A stretch of 64,000 nt of DNA, from NCBI RefSeq assembly GCF_001484685.1, contig NZ_CP012200.1:1482321-1546320 (forward strand). Reading direction: 5' to 3'. Below, in pieces: positions 26,885-36,067 of the stretch. Origin of the DNA: Thermococcus sp. 2319x1. Lineage in GTDB: Archaea; Methanobacteriota_B; Thermococci; Thermococcales; Thermococcaceae. The notes under the pieces were generated by a model. It did not search any database and was not told the origin of the DNA. It saw nothing but the letters and a program-made list of their open reading frames with translations. The translations under genes were made by a program, and so were the position numbers. How positions within the stretch are numbered: the stretch's first letter is position 1; each line of letters starts with the position of its first letter.

Positions 26885-27606
26885 AGTCCCCCCACCGCCG
26901 CAAAGCCCTTCTCCTCTATCATCTTTACCAGCTCAACTCCACCCGAGACAACTATCTTTCCTTCCTTAATAACGTGAACCCTGCTGGGCTTAAGGTGCTC
27001 GAGGATTCTACCGTAGTGGGTTATCAAAAGAATCGACGTGCCTTCTTCGTGAAGTTTGTTTATAACGCTGGCTATCATTTTTAGAGAATCCACATCAACC
27101 CCGCTGTCGGGCTCGTCCAAGATAAGAAGCTTTGGCTTCACAAGGTACGCCTGGAGCATTTCAAGTTTTTTTCTCTCGCCTCCAGAAAATCCAACGTTCA
27201 AAAACCTTGAAAGTATTGATTCATCCAGTCCAAGTTCTTGAACAGCGTCAAAGATGAGTTCATAGGCCTTTATCTCCTCCAAGCCCTTGAGGTTCTTCAG
27301 AACCCTCTGCAAAAATTGAATAACCTTGACACCCTCAACCTCCACCGGATGCTGAAAGCTCAGAAAAATTCCCTTTTTGACCCTCTCTTCGGGAGGCATG
27401 TTGGTTATGTCCTCCCCCTCAAAGAGTATGCTACCGTCTACTACTTGATACCTTGGATGCCCTGCTATGGTCAAAGCCAGGGTGGATTTCCCACTCCCAT
27501 TGGGCCCCATTACAACGTGAAGTTCTCCATCATCAACGGTGAGGGAGATGCCCTTTAAAATCTCCTTATCTTCCACTTTAACTCTAAGGTTATCCACTTT
27601 CAACAT
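26881..27606 (-). CDS. sufC: Fe-S assembly ATPase SufC
   Basis: A 241-aa ABC-type ATPase without membrane domain: Walker A GPNGSGKST (about residues 33-41), signature GFSGGERKKLEM, Walker B KLLILDEPDSGVDVD, and the H-loop LLITHYGRIL. It energises SufB-SufD. GTG and ATG codons at 27615 and 27612 are in frame, but the ATG at 27606 has GGTGATGG at proper distance. First gene of the operon, downstream of a TATA box bracketed by inverted repeats. Confidence 0.95.
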   Translation of the reverse strand: MLKVDNLRVKVEDKEILKGISLTVDDGELHVVMGPNGSGKSTLALTIAGHPRYQVVDGSILFEGEDITNMPPEERVKKGIFLSFQHPVEVEGVKVIQFLQRVLKNLKGLEEIKAYELIFDAVQELGLDESILSRFLNVGFSGGERKKLEMLQAYLVKPKLLILDEPDSGVDVDSLKMIASVINKLHEEGTSILLITHYGRILEHLKPSRVHVIKEGKIVVSGGVELVKMIEEKGFAAVGGL

Positions 27607-27633
27607 GACCATCACCGTCCATTATCGGCACAT

Positions 27634-27676
27634 TTTTGTGTAAGAGAAAATGCTTTTAAAAGTTTTCTACACAAAA
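27634..27676 (-). promoter_or_regulatory. suf promoter: TATA box between inverted repeats
   Basis: TTTTGTGTA (27634-27642) and TACACAAAA (27668-27676) are perfect inverted copies that bracket CTTTTAAAAG (27653-27662), the likely TATA element of the suf operon, about 50 bases before sufC. A dimeric repressor spanning the TATA box would fit. No regulator gene is adjacent. Confidence 0.55.
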
Positions 27677-27733
27677 GTGAGTAATGAAAGCAGAATAACA
27701 AAAGAGGAAAGTTTAAAATTTCAGCCCTTTTGC

Positions 27734-28002
27734 TTAAAATTCCGGCCTCTGATAGACGGAGCGGAGCATGAGTTCTTCAACTCTAACATCGGGTGGGAGC
27801 TTCAACACACAGCGTAGGGCCTCGGCAACTTCTTCGGGCCTGCGAAGTGAGTATCAACTGCTCCCGGCCTCAGCTCAAGGAAGCGAACCTCGGGGGGTTC
27901 TCCATCTGGAAAGTCCGGACTAAAGCTCTCGCCGCCCACTTTGTGGCCCGCTATTGCCCTGCCTATTCCCCTCGACGCACCGGTAACAACTGCCACCTTC
28001 AT
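27734..28002 (-). pseudogene. Short-chain dehydrogenase, internally deleted and frameshifted
   Basis: It starts MKVAVVTGASRGIGRAIA (NAD-binding TGxxxGIG) with a GGTGG ribosome site. It then jumps to LRPGAVDTHFAG, which belongs near the end of SDR enzymes; the catalytic Tyr-x-x-x-Lys region is gone. After a one-base shift the true tail follows: RPEEVAEALRCVLKLPPDVR, VEELMLRSVYQRPEF, stop. About 90 codons remain of about 230-240. Non-functional. Confidence 0.7.
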
Positions 28003-28073
28003 AAAAACCACCATTTCTATGTTTTTCTGCGTAACGTTTAAAAGGGTTTAAGAAGGGAAAAGGAAAAGAAAAA

Positions 28074-28676
28074 TCAAAGGAGCCTTTTCATAGCTTTGTA
28101 CCCGAGTTCGAAGGCCTTCACGTTGATCTCCACGGCTTTCTCAGGCACGCTTGCCTTGACGGCCTCAAGCATCGTCTCCTTGTCTATTGGAAAGTCCGGA
28201 AGGGCCGTTAGAGCACCAACAAGAACAACGTTCTGAGCCAGGGAAGTTCCAGCTTCTTCAGCAAGTTTGAGAGCATCTATCTCGTAGAGCTTCGCACCGG
28301 ATTTTCTGATGTTTTCCACTATCTCTCCATAAGTCACGTACCTGTCTATCTTGCCCTTGACAAAGCTTTCAGTCTCGTAGGGGTGGTGGATGAGGCGCGT
28401 GCTGGTTATCACAACCCCTCCGGGCTTGAGGAAGTAGATGTAGCGGAGCGCTTCCATCGGCTCGAGGGCTAAAATCACGTCAGCCTCACCGTAGGGGATG
28501 AGGGGCGAGAGGCCTTCGCCTATGCGCTGGTGGACTATAACGGAACCGCTCCTCTGGGAGAGACCATGGAGCTCCCCGCTCACCACGTGGATTCCCTTTC
28601 TGGCGCAGGCTTCCCCAACTATGTTGGACATGAGCACTATGCCCTGTCCTCCAACTCCGCAGTAGATGACGTTCAT
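28074..28676 (-). CDS. iorB: Indolepyruvate:ferredoxin oxidoreductase, beta subunit
   Basis: A 200-aa gamma/beta-type subunit of the 2-oxoacid:ferredoxin oxidoreductase superfamily: GVGGQGIVLMSNIVGEA (residues 6-22), GLSQRSGSVIVHQRIG, ADVILALEPMEALR and AQNVVLVGAL. With IorA it decarboxylates aryl pyruvates from aromatic amino acids to aryl-acetyl-CoA and reduced ferredoxin in peptide fermentation. Its start overlaps the iorA stop by 4 bases. Confidence 0.92.
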   Translation of the reverse strand: MNVIYCGVGGQGIVLMSNIVGEACARKGIHVVSGELHGLSQRSGSVIVHQRIGEGLSPLIPYGEADVILALEPMEALRYIYFLKPGGVVITSTRLIHHPYETESFVKGKIDRYVTYGEIVENIRKSGAKLYEIDALKLAEEAGTSLAQNVVLVGALTALPDFPIDKETMLEAVKASVPEKAVEINVKAFELGYKAMKRLL

Positions 28677-30676
28677 GGCTTCTCCCTCCTGAGCATTATC
28701 TGCTCCAGTTCGCGGTAATCTTCTATCGTCACGTAGGGCTTGTCCTCTCCCCCATAGAGGATGGCCGTCGAGTGGATTGCATTATGCGGACACAGCTGGG
28801 CGCAGACGCCACAGCCGACGCAGATCTCTGGCAAGATCTTCGCCTTTTTGTCCTCCTCGTCTATGACTATCGCCGGACAGCCGAAGTCCCTTATGCAGTT
28901 GTAGGCCCTCTCACAGGCCTCCTTGTCCACGAAGTAGGGGACTATCTTTCCTCCGGCCCTTCTGTATTCGCGGAAGTGGTAGAGGGCACAATCCCCTCTC
29001 GATATGACGACTGAGAGTCCGTCGTACTTTAAAGCCTCCCTCAGCTTGCCTATGTTCTTCCTCGCCTGGAAGGAATCTATGACGACTATCTTCTCCACTC
29101 CCAGGCCCCTCAAAACGCTCTCTATGTCTATGCGCTTTTCGTAGGGGTTCACCTTCTTCGGACTGCCGGGATGGGCCTGCTGGCCGGTCATGGCAGTAAC
29201 GGCGTTGTCAAGGATTATAAGCGTCATCTTGGAATTGTTCCTGATGGCGTTCACTATTCCGGGCAAAGCAGCGTGGAAGAAGGTCGAATCGCCTACAAGC
29301 GCCACCACCCTCTCTTCAGCTGAGTGCTGCACCCCGTGGGCTATTCCAAGGGAAGCGCCCATCGCTAAGAGAGAGTCAGTCCAGCCGATGTGCTCGAGGG
29401 CAAGCATAGAGTAGCAGCCGATGTCGTTGGCGAGATAGTAGTTTTCGATGTTCCCCATGGCCCTCCTGAGCGCCCAGAAGGTCGCTCTATGCGGACAGCC
29501 GGCGCAGAAGGTGGGCATCCTCGGAGGAGCGAGCTTTGCGAGCTCCCACATTCTCTTGAAGTGCCCCTCGTAGTCAAAGGGGAGCTCCCTTCCGAGAACC
29601 TCGGCGAGAACCTTGATGACTATGGGCACGTTGTACTCCAGCATCTCAAGGAAGTGGCCGCTCTTCTTGCCGACTATCTCCAGCTTTGGATTCCTCTCCT
29701 TGGCAATCTGCCTCACGAAGCCCTCTATGTAGGGGAAAAGCTCTTCAACCACCACAACCTTTTCAAGCCCCTCTATGAAGTCTCCAATAAGCTTCTCCGG
29801 GATCGGATTGAGGACACCGAGCTTGAGGACGTACGCTTTTCCCCCGAGCTTCTGAAGGCTCTCGAGCACATAGGAATATGCCACGCCCGATGTTATTATG
29901 CCGATTCCCCTCGCTTCCCCCGGCTTTGCTTCCCTTACCCCCTCCCCATCGAAGTATTCCACGCGGTTGAACTCCAAAAACTCCGGGTCATCCCTAATCT
30001 TCGCTATCTTCTCCAGAAGCTCGGCCTTGAACTTCCTCGCGAGGGAGCCAACGGTCGCGTAGCTTTTCCGGTTTTCTTTCCACGAGAGCTTATTGAAGGG
30101 CGTCCTCTCAAGCTTCCCAGCCCTCACTATTCCGCTCTGGTGGTTTACCCTCGTCGTTGTCCTCACCAGAACGACGCTACTGTATTTCTCGCTCAGCTTG
30201 AAGGCCTTCTTTACCATCTCGTAGGCTTCCTGCGGGCTGGATGGTTCGAGCATTGGAAGGTAAGCCGTGTAGCCGAACCACCTTCCGTCCTGCTCCGACT
30301 GGGAGGAGTGGGCGTAGGGATCATCGGCTATAACCACAACGAGCCCGCCCTTGACGCCGGTGTAGGCAAGTGAATAGAGCGTGTCCGATGCCACGTTTCC
30401 GCCAACGCTCTTCATTGATGTGAACCCTCTAAGACCGACGAAAGCGGCTCCTGCCGCTGTCTCAAGGGCAACCTTCTCGTTGGCCGCTATTTCCACAGCG
30501 ATGTCATCCCTGTAGCGGGAAACCCTCTCAAAGGTGTCTAAGATTTCTGTCTGCGGAGAACCGGGGTAAAAGGCCGCAACCTTCACGTCCGCCTCGAGGG
30601 CGGCTCTGACTATGGCCTCATTAGTTAGCATATAGCCCGCATGGGGCTCCTCTTTCAGAACCTCTTTCAGGGACAT
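28673..30676 (-). CDS. iorA: Indolepyruvate:ferredoxin oxidoreductase, alpha subunit
   Basis: A 667-aa subunit. An N-terminal pyrimidine-binding domain (AAFYPGSPQTEILD, GGNVASDTLYSLAYTG) is followed by a thiamine pyrophosphate domain (CAGCPHRATFWALR; VALVGDSTFF... with GDS; LDNAVTAMTGQQ). The C-terminus carries two ferredoxin-like cysteine clusters, CERAYNCIRDFGCP and CVGCGVCAQLCP. It catalyses CoA-dependent oxidative decarboxylation of aryl pyruvates. Organised iorA-iorB as in Pyrococcus and Thermococcus. Confidence 0.94.
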   Translation of the reverse strand: MSLKEVLKEEPHAGYMLTNEAIVRAALEADVKVAAFYPGSPQTEILDTFERVSRYRDDIAVEIAANEKVALETAAGAAFVGLRGFTSMKSVGGNVASDTLYSLAYTGVKGGLVVVIADDPYAHSSQSEQDGRWFGYTAYLPMLEPSSPQEAYEMVKKAFKLSEKYSSVVLVRTTTRVNHQSGIVRAGKLERTPFNKLSWKENRKSYATVGSLARKFKAELLEKIAKIRDDPEFLEFNRVEYFDGEGVREAKPGEARGIGIITSGVAYSYVLESLQKLGGKAYVLKLGVLNPIPEKLIGDFIEGLEKVVVVEELFPYIEGFVRQIAKERNPKLEIVGKKSGHFLEMLEYNVPIVIKVLAEVLGRELPFDYEGHFKRMWELAKLAPPRMPTFCAGCPHRATFWALRRAMGNIENYYLANDIGCYSMLALEHIGWTDSLLAMGASLGIAHGVQHSAEERVVALVGDSTFFHAALPGIVNAIRNNSKMTLIILDNAVTAMTGQQAHPGSPKKVNPYEKRIDIESVLRGLGVEKIVVIDSFQARKNIGKLREALKYDGLSVVISRGDCALYHFREYRRAGGKIVPYFVDKEACERAYNCIRDFGCPAIVIDEEDKKAKILPEICVGCGVCAQLCPHNAIHSTAILYGGEDKPYVTIEDYRELEQIMLRREKP

Positions 30677-30757
30677 AGGAACACCGAAATAATTTAGACT
30701 TCAAACTATAAAGGTCTTTCTCAGAACAGAAATGGGTAAAAAGGTGCAGAAATGAAA

Positions 30758-31279
30758 TCACTCACCCTGCATTAAAAGGGATGGAAGCTTCGGAGCCCTT
30801 GCGGCTAATTCCCTGTCGAGCATGAACACAATCTGTGGGGCGTCCTTGGCGAATTTTAGCTTGTCCAGTATTTTCTTTACGCTCGCCTCTTCCTCAACCT
30901 GCTCGTTGATGAACCACTCAAGAAAAGCCCTCGTTGGATAATCCTTCTCCTCCTCTGCCAGAGCTGCTAACTGATGGATGGACTTGCTTATGAACTGCTC
31001 GTGTTCATAAGCTGCCTCAAACGCCTCTATGGGGCTCCCCCATTCCCTTGGCGGCTTTGGGATCTCAGTAAGCTCAACTCTCCCGTTTCTGTCGTAAATG
31101 TAGTTGTAAAACCTCAGCACGTGGCCGAGCTCCTCTTCAGCCTGAGCTTTCATCCAGCTGGCAAAGCCCTCAAGGTTCAGATCGTCAAAATACGTTGCCA
31201 TTGCAAAGTACAGATAGGCAGAATAAAGCTCTCTGTTTAGCTGCTCGTTCAGAGCCTTAAGCATTTTTTCACTCAACAT
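30758..31279 (-). CDS. Ferritin
   Basis: A 173-aa four-helix ferritin very like the Pyrococcus furiosus protein, including [37 protein letters not shown] (ferroxidase Glu/His) and [19 protein letters not shown]. It forms 24-mer cages that oxidise and store iron. The ATG at 31279 (MLSEKML) has GGTGAT just upstream; earlier in-frame GTG and ATG codons overlap it. TATA-like ATCTTAAAATATCTTAAAG sits about 30 bases upstream. Confidence 0.94.
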   Translation of the reverse strand: MLSEKMLKALNEQLNRELYSAYLYFAMATYFDDLNLEGFASWMKAQAEEELGHVLRFYNYIYDRNGRVELTEIPKPPREWGSPIEAFEAAYEHEQFISKSIHQLAALAEEEKDYPTRAFLEWFINEQVEEEASVKKILDKLKFAKDAPQIVFMLDRELAARAPKLPSLLMQGE

Positions 31280-31351
31280 GGCCATCACCACTATTTTTTG
31301 GACTTTAAGATATTTTAAGATATTGGTTCGAATTCATTCTTCCCCTGTCCA

Positions 31352-32380
31352 TTACCCCCTATTCCCCAGACACTTGACGAATGCATCCCACACCTTGAAA
31401 GGCCCGGTAACGCAGATCATATAACAGTTGCAGTCAAACTTGACATCTGCGCATTCGAGCATGGTGCATACATTGGCCGGATCTTTGGGATCCATGCCAT
31501 CAAGGGGAGCCAAACACGGGTGCAAATCACCCCATCCCGGCCGGGGGAGACTATTCCTGATGTCGCTCGCATAAGAGTTTATTGAAGCTCCAGTTACAAC
31601 GGCATTGGTCTCGGGCATTGGAGGCCATGGAACGATGCATTGATACCTTTCTATGGCATCCCATATCAGATGGAAGTAGTAAGCAAAAACCACAGCAGGT
31701 CCAAAGTTTTTACTTTCAAGGCAGCACAACCTGCAGGTTTCACCCTCCACAACGCCAACCATAGCGGCTTTAAGTTTGCACAGCTCACACTCCTCCGGGG
31801 TAGTGTAGGTATTCAGGCTCATGGGTCCCGAAGGGTAAGTGTTTGCGTGCATTGTGCCAAGCGTTGTCTCGCCAAAACTTGCAGAAAAGCCGTTGTAACC
31901 GGGCCCATTTTTAAGGACGGCGTTAATTCCCGGGAAGAAGGGGACTGTTAAGTTCCTGTCCTCTGCTGTTGCAACCGTAAGGGACGTCGTTGAATTGCCT
32001 GATTTGAGGAGAACCTCATGGATACCATAATCAAGCTGGATATCAAGTCTTCCTTCCCCATCGGTCCTTCCGACTTCTTCGCCATCTACCAAAACGGTGA
32101 TGTTGGCGCCATAAAGGCCCGGAGGAATAACCACAACGATTGAAAGGGTTAAGGGTTTTTCTTCTGAGACGGCTTCTCTTGGTTTTGGTACCGCAAAGTG
32201 TCCCGCTATTAAGATGAGTCCTATGAGTAACAAAACCAGCCCCCGCTTATCTTTCTTCATGTAGAAGGCAATCCCCACGGCTCCAGTTGTAACACCAAGA
32301 ACCACGGGAAGAACAGCCCAGTCAAAAGTACCCAGTTTGGGTTCCGGGGTTTCAGTTGGAGAGTGGCTCCCGTTCTCCAT
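31352..32380 (-). CDS. Membrane-anchored Cys-rich protein (probably 3' part of a split gene)
   Basis: 342 codons from ATG 32380. Two membrane segments lie early (about 18-40 and 48-65). They are followed by a small beta domain like bacterial Ig/carboxypeptidase-regulatory repeats (VTVLVDGEEVGRTDGEGRLD type pattern) and a C-terminal part with many cysteines (CELCKLKAAMVG, CRLCCLESKNFG, DVKFDCNCYMICV). It lacks a signal peptide and a good ribosome site. It is in the same frame as the upstream 464-codon gene, separated only by a TAG and nine open codons, so it probably is the continuation of that protein. Confidence 0.55.
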   Translation of the reverse strand: MENGSHSPTETPEPKLGTFDWAVLPVVLGVTTGAVGIAFYMKKDKRGLVLLLIGLILIAGHFAVPKPREAVSEEKPLTLSIVVVIPPGLYGANITVLVDGEEVGRTDGEGRLDIQLDYGIHEVLLKSGNSTTSLTVATAEDRNLTVPFFPGINAVLKNGPGYNGFSASFGETTLGTMHANTYPSGPMSLNTYTTPEECELCKLKAAMVGVVEGETCRLCCLESKNFGPAVVFAYYFHLIWDAIERYQCIVPWPPMPETNAVVTGASINSYASDIRNSLPRPGWGDLHPCLAPLDGMDPKDPANVCTMLECADVKFDCNCYMICVTGPFKVWDAFVKCLGNRG

Positions 32381-32410
32381 CAAGAAGGAAAAGTAGCCAT
32401 CCGAATCTGC

Positions 32411-33805
32411 CTAGACGGTTCTTCCTGAGATGTTCGCAGGTGCTCCGGGCACGTTTATTTTTCCATAAATGATCGTTCCATTTTCTACCCTAAGGGTCTT
32501 TTTCCAGACGAGTTTTGGCTTTAAATCACTTATGATCACTGTTTGATTCATGTAAACGTCCTCGCCATCAAAGTATACCGCCGTGATGTTGTATTCCCCG
32601 GCCAGAAAAGTCGCGTTCCATTCTATCCCTTCACCCCACCTGGCGAGCTTTTCGTTTATGTAGAGAAAGACCGGTCCCTGGAAGTACTCCCTTGGCGTCA
32701 CCCATGCCCTTAGGGTTCCGTTCTCATAGACAAGGTGAACTTCTGGCCTCAGCTCTTCGAGGAGCACTAGCTTTCCGCCCGAGCCAACATATCCCCCGCC
32801 GAAGTCGTGCGTGAAGGCAACGCCCGGAAAGGTCGTGTAACCCTCAGGATAAGTCCTCTTCTCCACCCTCTCAAGTGTGGGCTTTATATCCATCTCACCG
32901 CGCTTAACTTTCAATGTTTTGGTAGGCCCCCCAAGGAGGATAACCTCCGCTCTCCCGGTTTCTTTTTTGAGGGCAGCCTCTCCAGTCCAAGTGACGTTCC
33001 CCGGGTTGAAGAGAACCAGATCCCAGTCCGAGTTCATCAGGAGAACGTAGTCTCCAAAGGGCTTAACGTGGAGGGGCCGGCCTATAATCTGGAGGAAGTG
33101 AAAAGTAGCGTTGTGAGGCTCGAACATCGCAACGCCCGTCATCTTACCCTCCATTATTGCCGTATAGATGGTGAGATTCTCATCAACGGTTATTCCATCT
33201 GGAACGAGAGTCGAATAGTTCCCGGGAAAGCGCCACAGGTAGAATGTCCCGTTATCTGGAAAGAGCAACCCCACGCCACCCTTGGGCTCATCTTTAAACT
33301 CAACGGTGAAGTATACTCTATCAAGGACTGGAAAGACGTCGTAGGCTTTGAAGGTCTCATTGGAAAGACGATAAAAGGTCATGATGCCGTTTTTAAGTAT
33401 TCCAACTCCGCCGGTTCTGTTGATCATACCGGCAAAGTACGCGGTACCTCTTTTGGCATAGACGTGGATGAACTGCAAACCCGGGTATTCCCAAGCGTAG
33501 AGCGTGTCGTTGGCCGGATTTAAGGCCAGGGCAGGCCCCCAATCGGCCGCCATGTAAACTTTATCTCCAACCGAAAGGCCGTTGAGAAGGTAGGGCTGTT
33601 CCCAGTAGATGAAGTGGGTCTCATTGGTCTTGAGCCACACCCTCTCACCGTAGGTGCTGAAGTAAAGCCCATCGGGGGAGAGCCTGGGATGGAGTATTAT
33701 CCCCCCAACGTCCCATAAAAATATTTTTCCGGAGGTTGCAAATGGGAGCGTTAACAAAAAGAGGAGCAAAGCACACAAGGATTTTTTAGGGCCAAAGAAC
33801 TTCAT
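32411..33805 (-). CDS. Exported beta-propeller-like protein (ends at an amber codon)
   Basis: A 464-aa protein when started at ATG 33805, which gives a clean signal peptide (MKFFGPKKSLCALLLFLLTLP). The frame is open to 33928, but that extension is unlikely. Repeated blade-like segments (RLSPDGLYFSTYGERVWL, TAYFAGMINRTGGVGILKNG, TIYTAIMEGKMTGVAMF) suggest a beta-propeller, followed by Ig-like strands near 400-464. The last residues before the stop (IYGKINVPGAPANISGRTV) look like the start of another beta domain whose remainder (ADSDGYFSFLMENG) continues in frame after the TAG. Confidence 0.55.
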   Translation of the reverse strand: MKFFGPKKSLCALLLFLLTLPFATSGKIFLWDVGGIILHPRLSPDGLYFSTYGERVWLKTNETHFIYWEQPYLLNGLSVGDKVYMAADWGPALALNPANDTLYAWEYPGLQFIHVYAKRGTAYFAGMINRTGGVGILKNGIMTFYRLSNETFKAYDVFPVLDRVYFTVEFKDEPKGGVGLLFPDNGTFYLWRFPGNYSTLVPDGITVDENLTIYTAIMEGKMTGVAMFEPHNATFHFLQIIGRPLHVKPFGDYVLLMNSDWDLVLFNPGNVTWTGEAALKKETGRAEVILLGGPTKTLKVKRGEMDIKPTLERVEKRTYPEGYTTFPGVAFTHDFGGGYVGSGGKLVLLEELRPEVHLVYENGTLRAWVTPREYFQGPVFLYINEKLARWGEGIEWNATFLAGEYNITAVYFDGEDVYMNQTVIISDLKPKLVWKKTLRVENGTIIYGKINVPGAPANISGRTV

Positions 33806-33960
33806 TAACTGGGGCAAAGAAAGGTTCCCTAAACCATCCACAATTCCTCCTTTTGAAGTTATACGACCTGGAACAATATAAAGTTTGCTTTTCCAAAAAG
33901 GATGTTTTGGAAAGCAAACTTCTATCATAAATCAAGGGATACTACTCCTTTATAAACTTC

Positions 33961-35052
33961 TCAGATCACACCCTCTTTTTTCAGCTCTGCCCTTATTTTC
34001 TCGAACTCCTCAAGCTTCCCCTGTGTTACAACCCGCTCTGGCCTGAAGGGGCAGTCACAGTAAGGATACTCCAAAAAGGCATCATATGTTTTTATTTTCC
34101 GGGCTATGGAAACTATCTCCTCTTTGTCGAATCCTAAAAGGGGCCTATGAACTGGAAAGTCCACACTCATGGTCTCAAAGTAGAGATTAGTCAGGGTCTG
34201 CGATGCAACCTGGCCGAGGCTGTCACCGGTGACTATCCCAAGGGCGCCGTTCTCTTTTGCTATCTCAGCCGCTCTTCTCAGCATGGCCACCTTGCATACC
34301 ACACAGGTCCATTCTCTTCTGTTAAGCTTATTTAATGCTATCACGTAAGGCTTGAGGATCTCGAAATGATTCTCTACGATCAGCTCTATGGGTTCCGGGG
34401 AATAATCGTTGAGAATCTCCACGACCTTCTCAACGACTTTTCTCGCATTCTTTCCTTGGTCAAAGTGAACCGCTATCACCTCAGCACCTCTCTTCAGCAT
34501 TAGGAAAGCCGCCACTGGAGAATCTATCCCTCCACTCAAGAGAACCACAACTTTTCCCTGCGTTCCCACCGGTAGTCCTCCCACACCCCTAATCTTCTCA
34601 AAGAAAACGTAAGCTTTTCCGTTTATTATCTCTATTCCAATTGTAAGTTCTGGATTCTCAAGATCGACCTTCCATCCAAATTCCTTAACAACAAACGCTC
34701 CTATTTCCTTATTAACTTCCACAGAGGTCTTCAAGAACGTTTTGTCAAGCCTCTGGGTTTCAACTTTAAAGCTCCTTGGAGTGAGGCCTTTAAGGGCCTC
34801 TTTAAGATACTTGGGAACTTCCTCATAGGGCATGACCTTCGCCGGTGAGACTGAAACAACTCCCGGAACCTTGGCTATTATTTCGGCGGCATTATCCGGG
34901 GCATCAACGAGAATCCTGCCCCTTATTACCTCCGCTCTTCCCTCGATTCCCTTTCTTTTTAGGGCTTTCTCAATATTCCCGGCCAATTTTCTCTCAAATT
35001 CCCTTCTTTTTCCGCCTTTTACCGCTATCTCTCCGTATCTTACTATTATCAC
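33961..35052 (-). CDS. thiI: tRNA 4-thiouridine synthetase ThiI
   Basis: A 363-aa protein. An N-terminal ferredoxin-like and THUMP RNA-binding region (about residues 55-160) precedes a PP-loop ATPase (VVVLLSGGIDSPVAAFL). Cysteines follow at WTCVVCKVAML and YCDCPFRPERV. As in other archaea it lacks the rhodanese domain. It adenylates U8 of tRNA and inserts sulfur. The GTG at 35052 (VIIVRYGEIAVKGG) has GGGTGG five bases upstream and directly follows the stop of the E1-like gene; the longer frame to 35076 is less likely. Confidence 0.9.
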   Translation of the reverse strand: MIIVRYGEIAVKGGKRREFERKLAGNIEKALKRKGIEGRAEVIRGRILVDAPDNAAEIIAKVPGVVSVSPAKVMPYEEVPKYLKEALKGLTPRSFKVETQRLDKTFLKTSVEVNKEIGAFVVKEFGWKVDLENPELTIGIEIINGKAYVFFEKIRGVGGLPVGTQGKVVVLLSGGIDSPVAAFLMLKRGAEVIAVHFDQGKNARKVVEKVVEILNDYSPEPIELIVENHFEILKPYVIALNKLNRREWTCVVCKVAMLRRAAEIAKENGALGIVTGDSLGQVASQTLTNLYFETMSVDFPVHRPLLGFDKEEIVSIARKIKTYDAFLEYPYCDCPFRPERVVTQGKLEEFEKIRAELKKEGVI

Positions 35053-35053
35053 A

Positions 35054-36010
35054 TCAACCACCCAGATACCTTGCAAAGAGGTTCTTCGCTTCTCTCTCCT
35101 CTTCAGCCCCCCTAATAACCATTCTTCCGCTTTTGAAGATCAGTATTTCATAATCCTCATCTTCAAATTGAATGAACTGCGAGGTTTTTAGATATTCAAG
35201 GCCGAGGTTTTCGAGCTGTTTTCCAAGCTCTTCAAGGTTAACATCCATTTTCTCCGGGGGCGTTACCTGGATTGAACCATCACATAGCCTCTCTATCTTT
35301 ATACGCTTTTCTAAAAAGGTGAACTCCCCCCTTACACATGCCGGACAGTCCTCCCTTCTTGGCACCTCAACTTTTTCAAAGTCAAGCGTCTTTGTGTCGA
35401 AGAATATGAGCTCGCTTTTGACATCTTCCCCCAACAAAATCTTTGCCGCAAGAGCAACGGCTATTGAAGCTGCCAGCGGGGGAACATAGCTCATAATCCC
35501 AGCCATCGCACAGGTGGGCATAGGTCTTGAAGGCAGCTTGGGCATAAAACACCTGAAGCACGCTGTTTTACCAGGAATTATCGGCATTATGTTCCCATAG
35601 GTGGATAAAACCCCCACATATATCCAAGGCTTGCCGTTTTTTACTGCATAATCGTTTATAACCTGCCTTGTGTAGATGTTGTCGGTTCCATCTATTATCA
35701 GGTCAGCTTCGTCAAGAAGAGCAACTGTTGAGGGGTTCAAATCCTCAAAGTAACCTTTAACTCCAAACTTCTCCTTTAGCACATCCACCTTCGGCTTTCC
35801 TATGTCTTCCTTAGTGTATATTGTCCTGGGGAGGTCGCTTTCGTCCACAAAGTCCCTGTCTATGACGATTATCTCCCCCACACCGAGCTTATGAAGGAAG
35901 TAAACCTCCCAGCTTCCCAAAGCTCCAGCCCCAACGACCGCCACTTTGCTCTCGCCCAACTTTCTCTGACCCTCAATGCCTATAATGGGAAAGTGTCTCG
36001 AAAAGTCCAT
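35054..36010 (-). CDS. MoeB/ThiF/UbaA-type E1-like adenylyltransferase
   Basis: A 318-aa ATP-dependent activating enzyme: VAVVGAGALGSWEVYFLHKL (nucleotide loop), IDRDFVDESDLPRTIYT (Arg and Asp), DGTDNIYTRQVIND, and two zinc-binding CxxC pairs (CFRCFMP and CPACVRG). The catalytic Cys is probably in PTCAMAGIMSYVPP. Such enzymes adenylate the C-terminus of ubiquitin-like sulfur carriers (MoaD/ThiS/SAMP). Being translationally abutted to thiI, it may feed sulfur into tRNA thiolation or molybdopterin (inference). About 80 extra C-terminal residues form a small domain of unknown role. Confidence 0.85.
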   Translation of the reverse strand: MDFSRHFPIIGIEGQRKLGESKVAVVGAGALGSWEVYFLHKLGVGEIIVIDRDFVDESDLPRTIYTKEDIGKPKVDVLKEKFGVKGYFEDLNPSTVALLDEADLIIDGTDNIYTRQVINDYAVKNGKPWIYVGVLSTYGNIMPIIPGKTACFRCFMPKLPSRPMPTCAMAGIMSYVPPLAASIAVALAAKILLGEDVKSELIFFDTKTLDFEKVEVPRREDCPACVRGEFTFLEKRIKIERLCDGSIQVTPPEKMDVNLEELGKQLENLGLEYLKTSQFIQFEDEDYEILIFKSGRMVIRGAEEEREAKNLFARYLGG

Positions 36011-36067
36011 GCTACCTCACCGAAAAAAAGTATGAAAGATGCTTTATGAATTTAATCCTTTTCAAAA

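Noticed and set aside
29390-30373. 327-aa open frame antisense to iorA
   Set aside because: A G/C-rich shadow of a highly conserved gene, with no family resemblance or ribosome site.
32411-32413. TAG read as pyrrolysine or another recoded residue
   Set aside because: No pyl genes are known in Thermococcales and no recoding signal is visible; a plain nonsense change is simpler.
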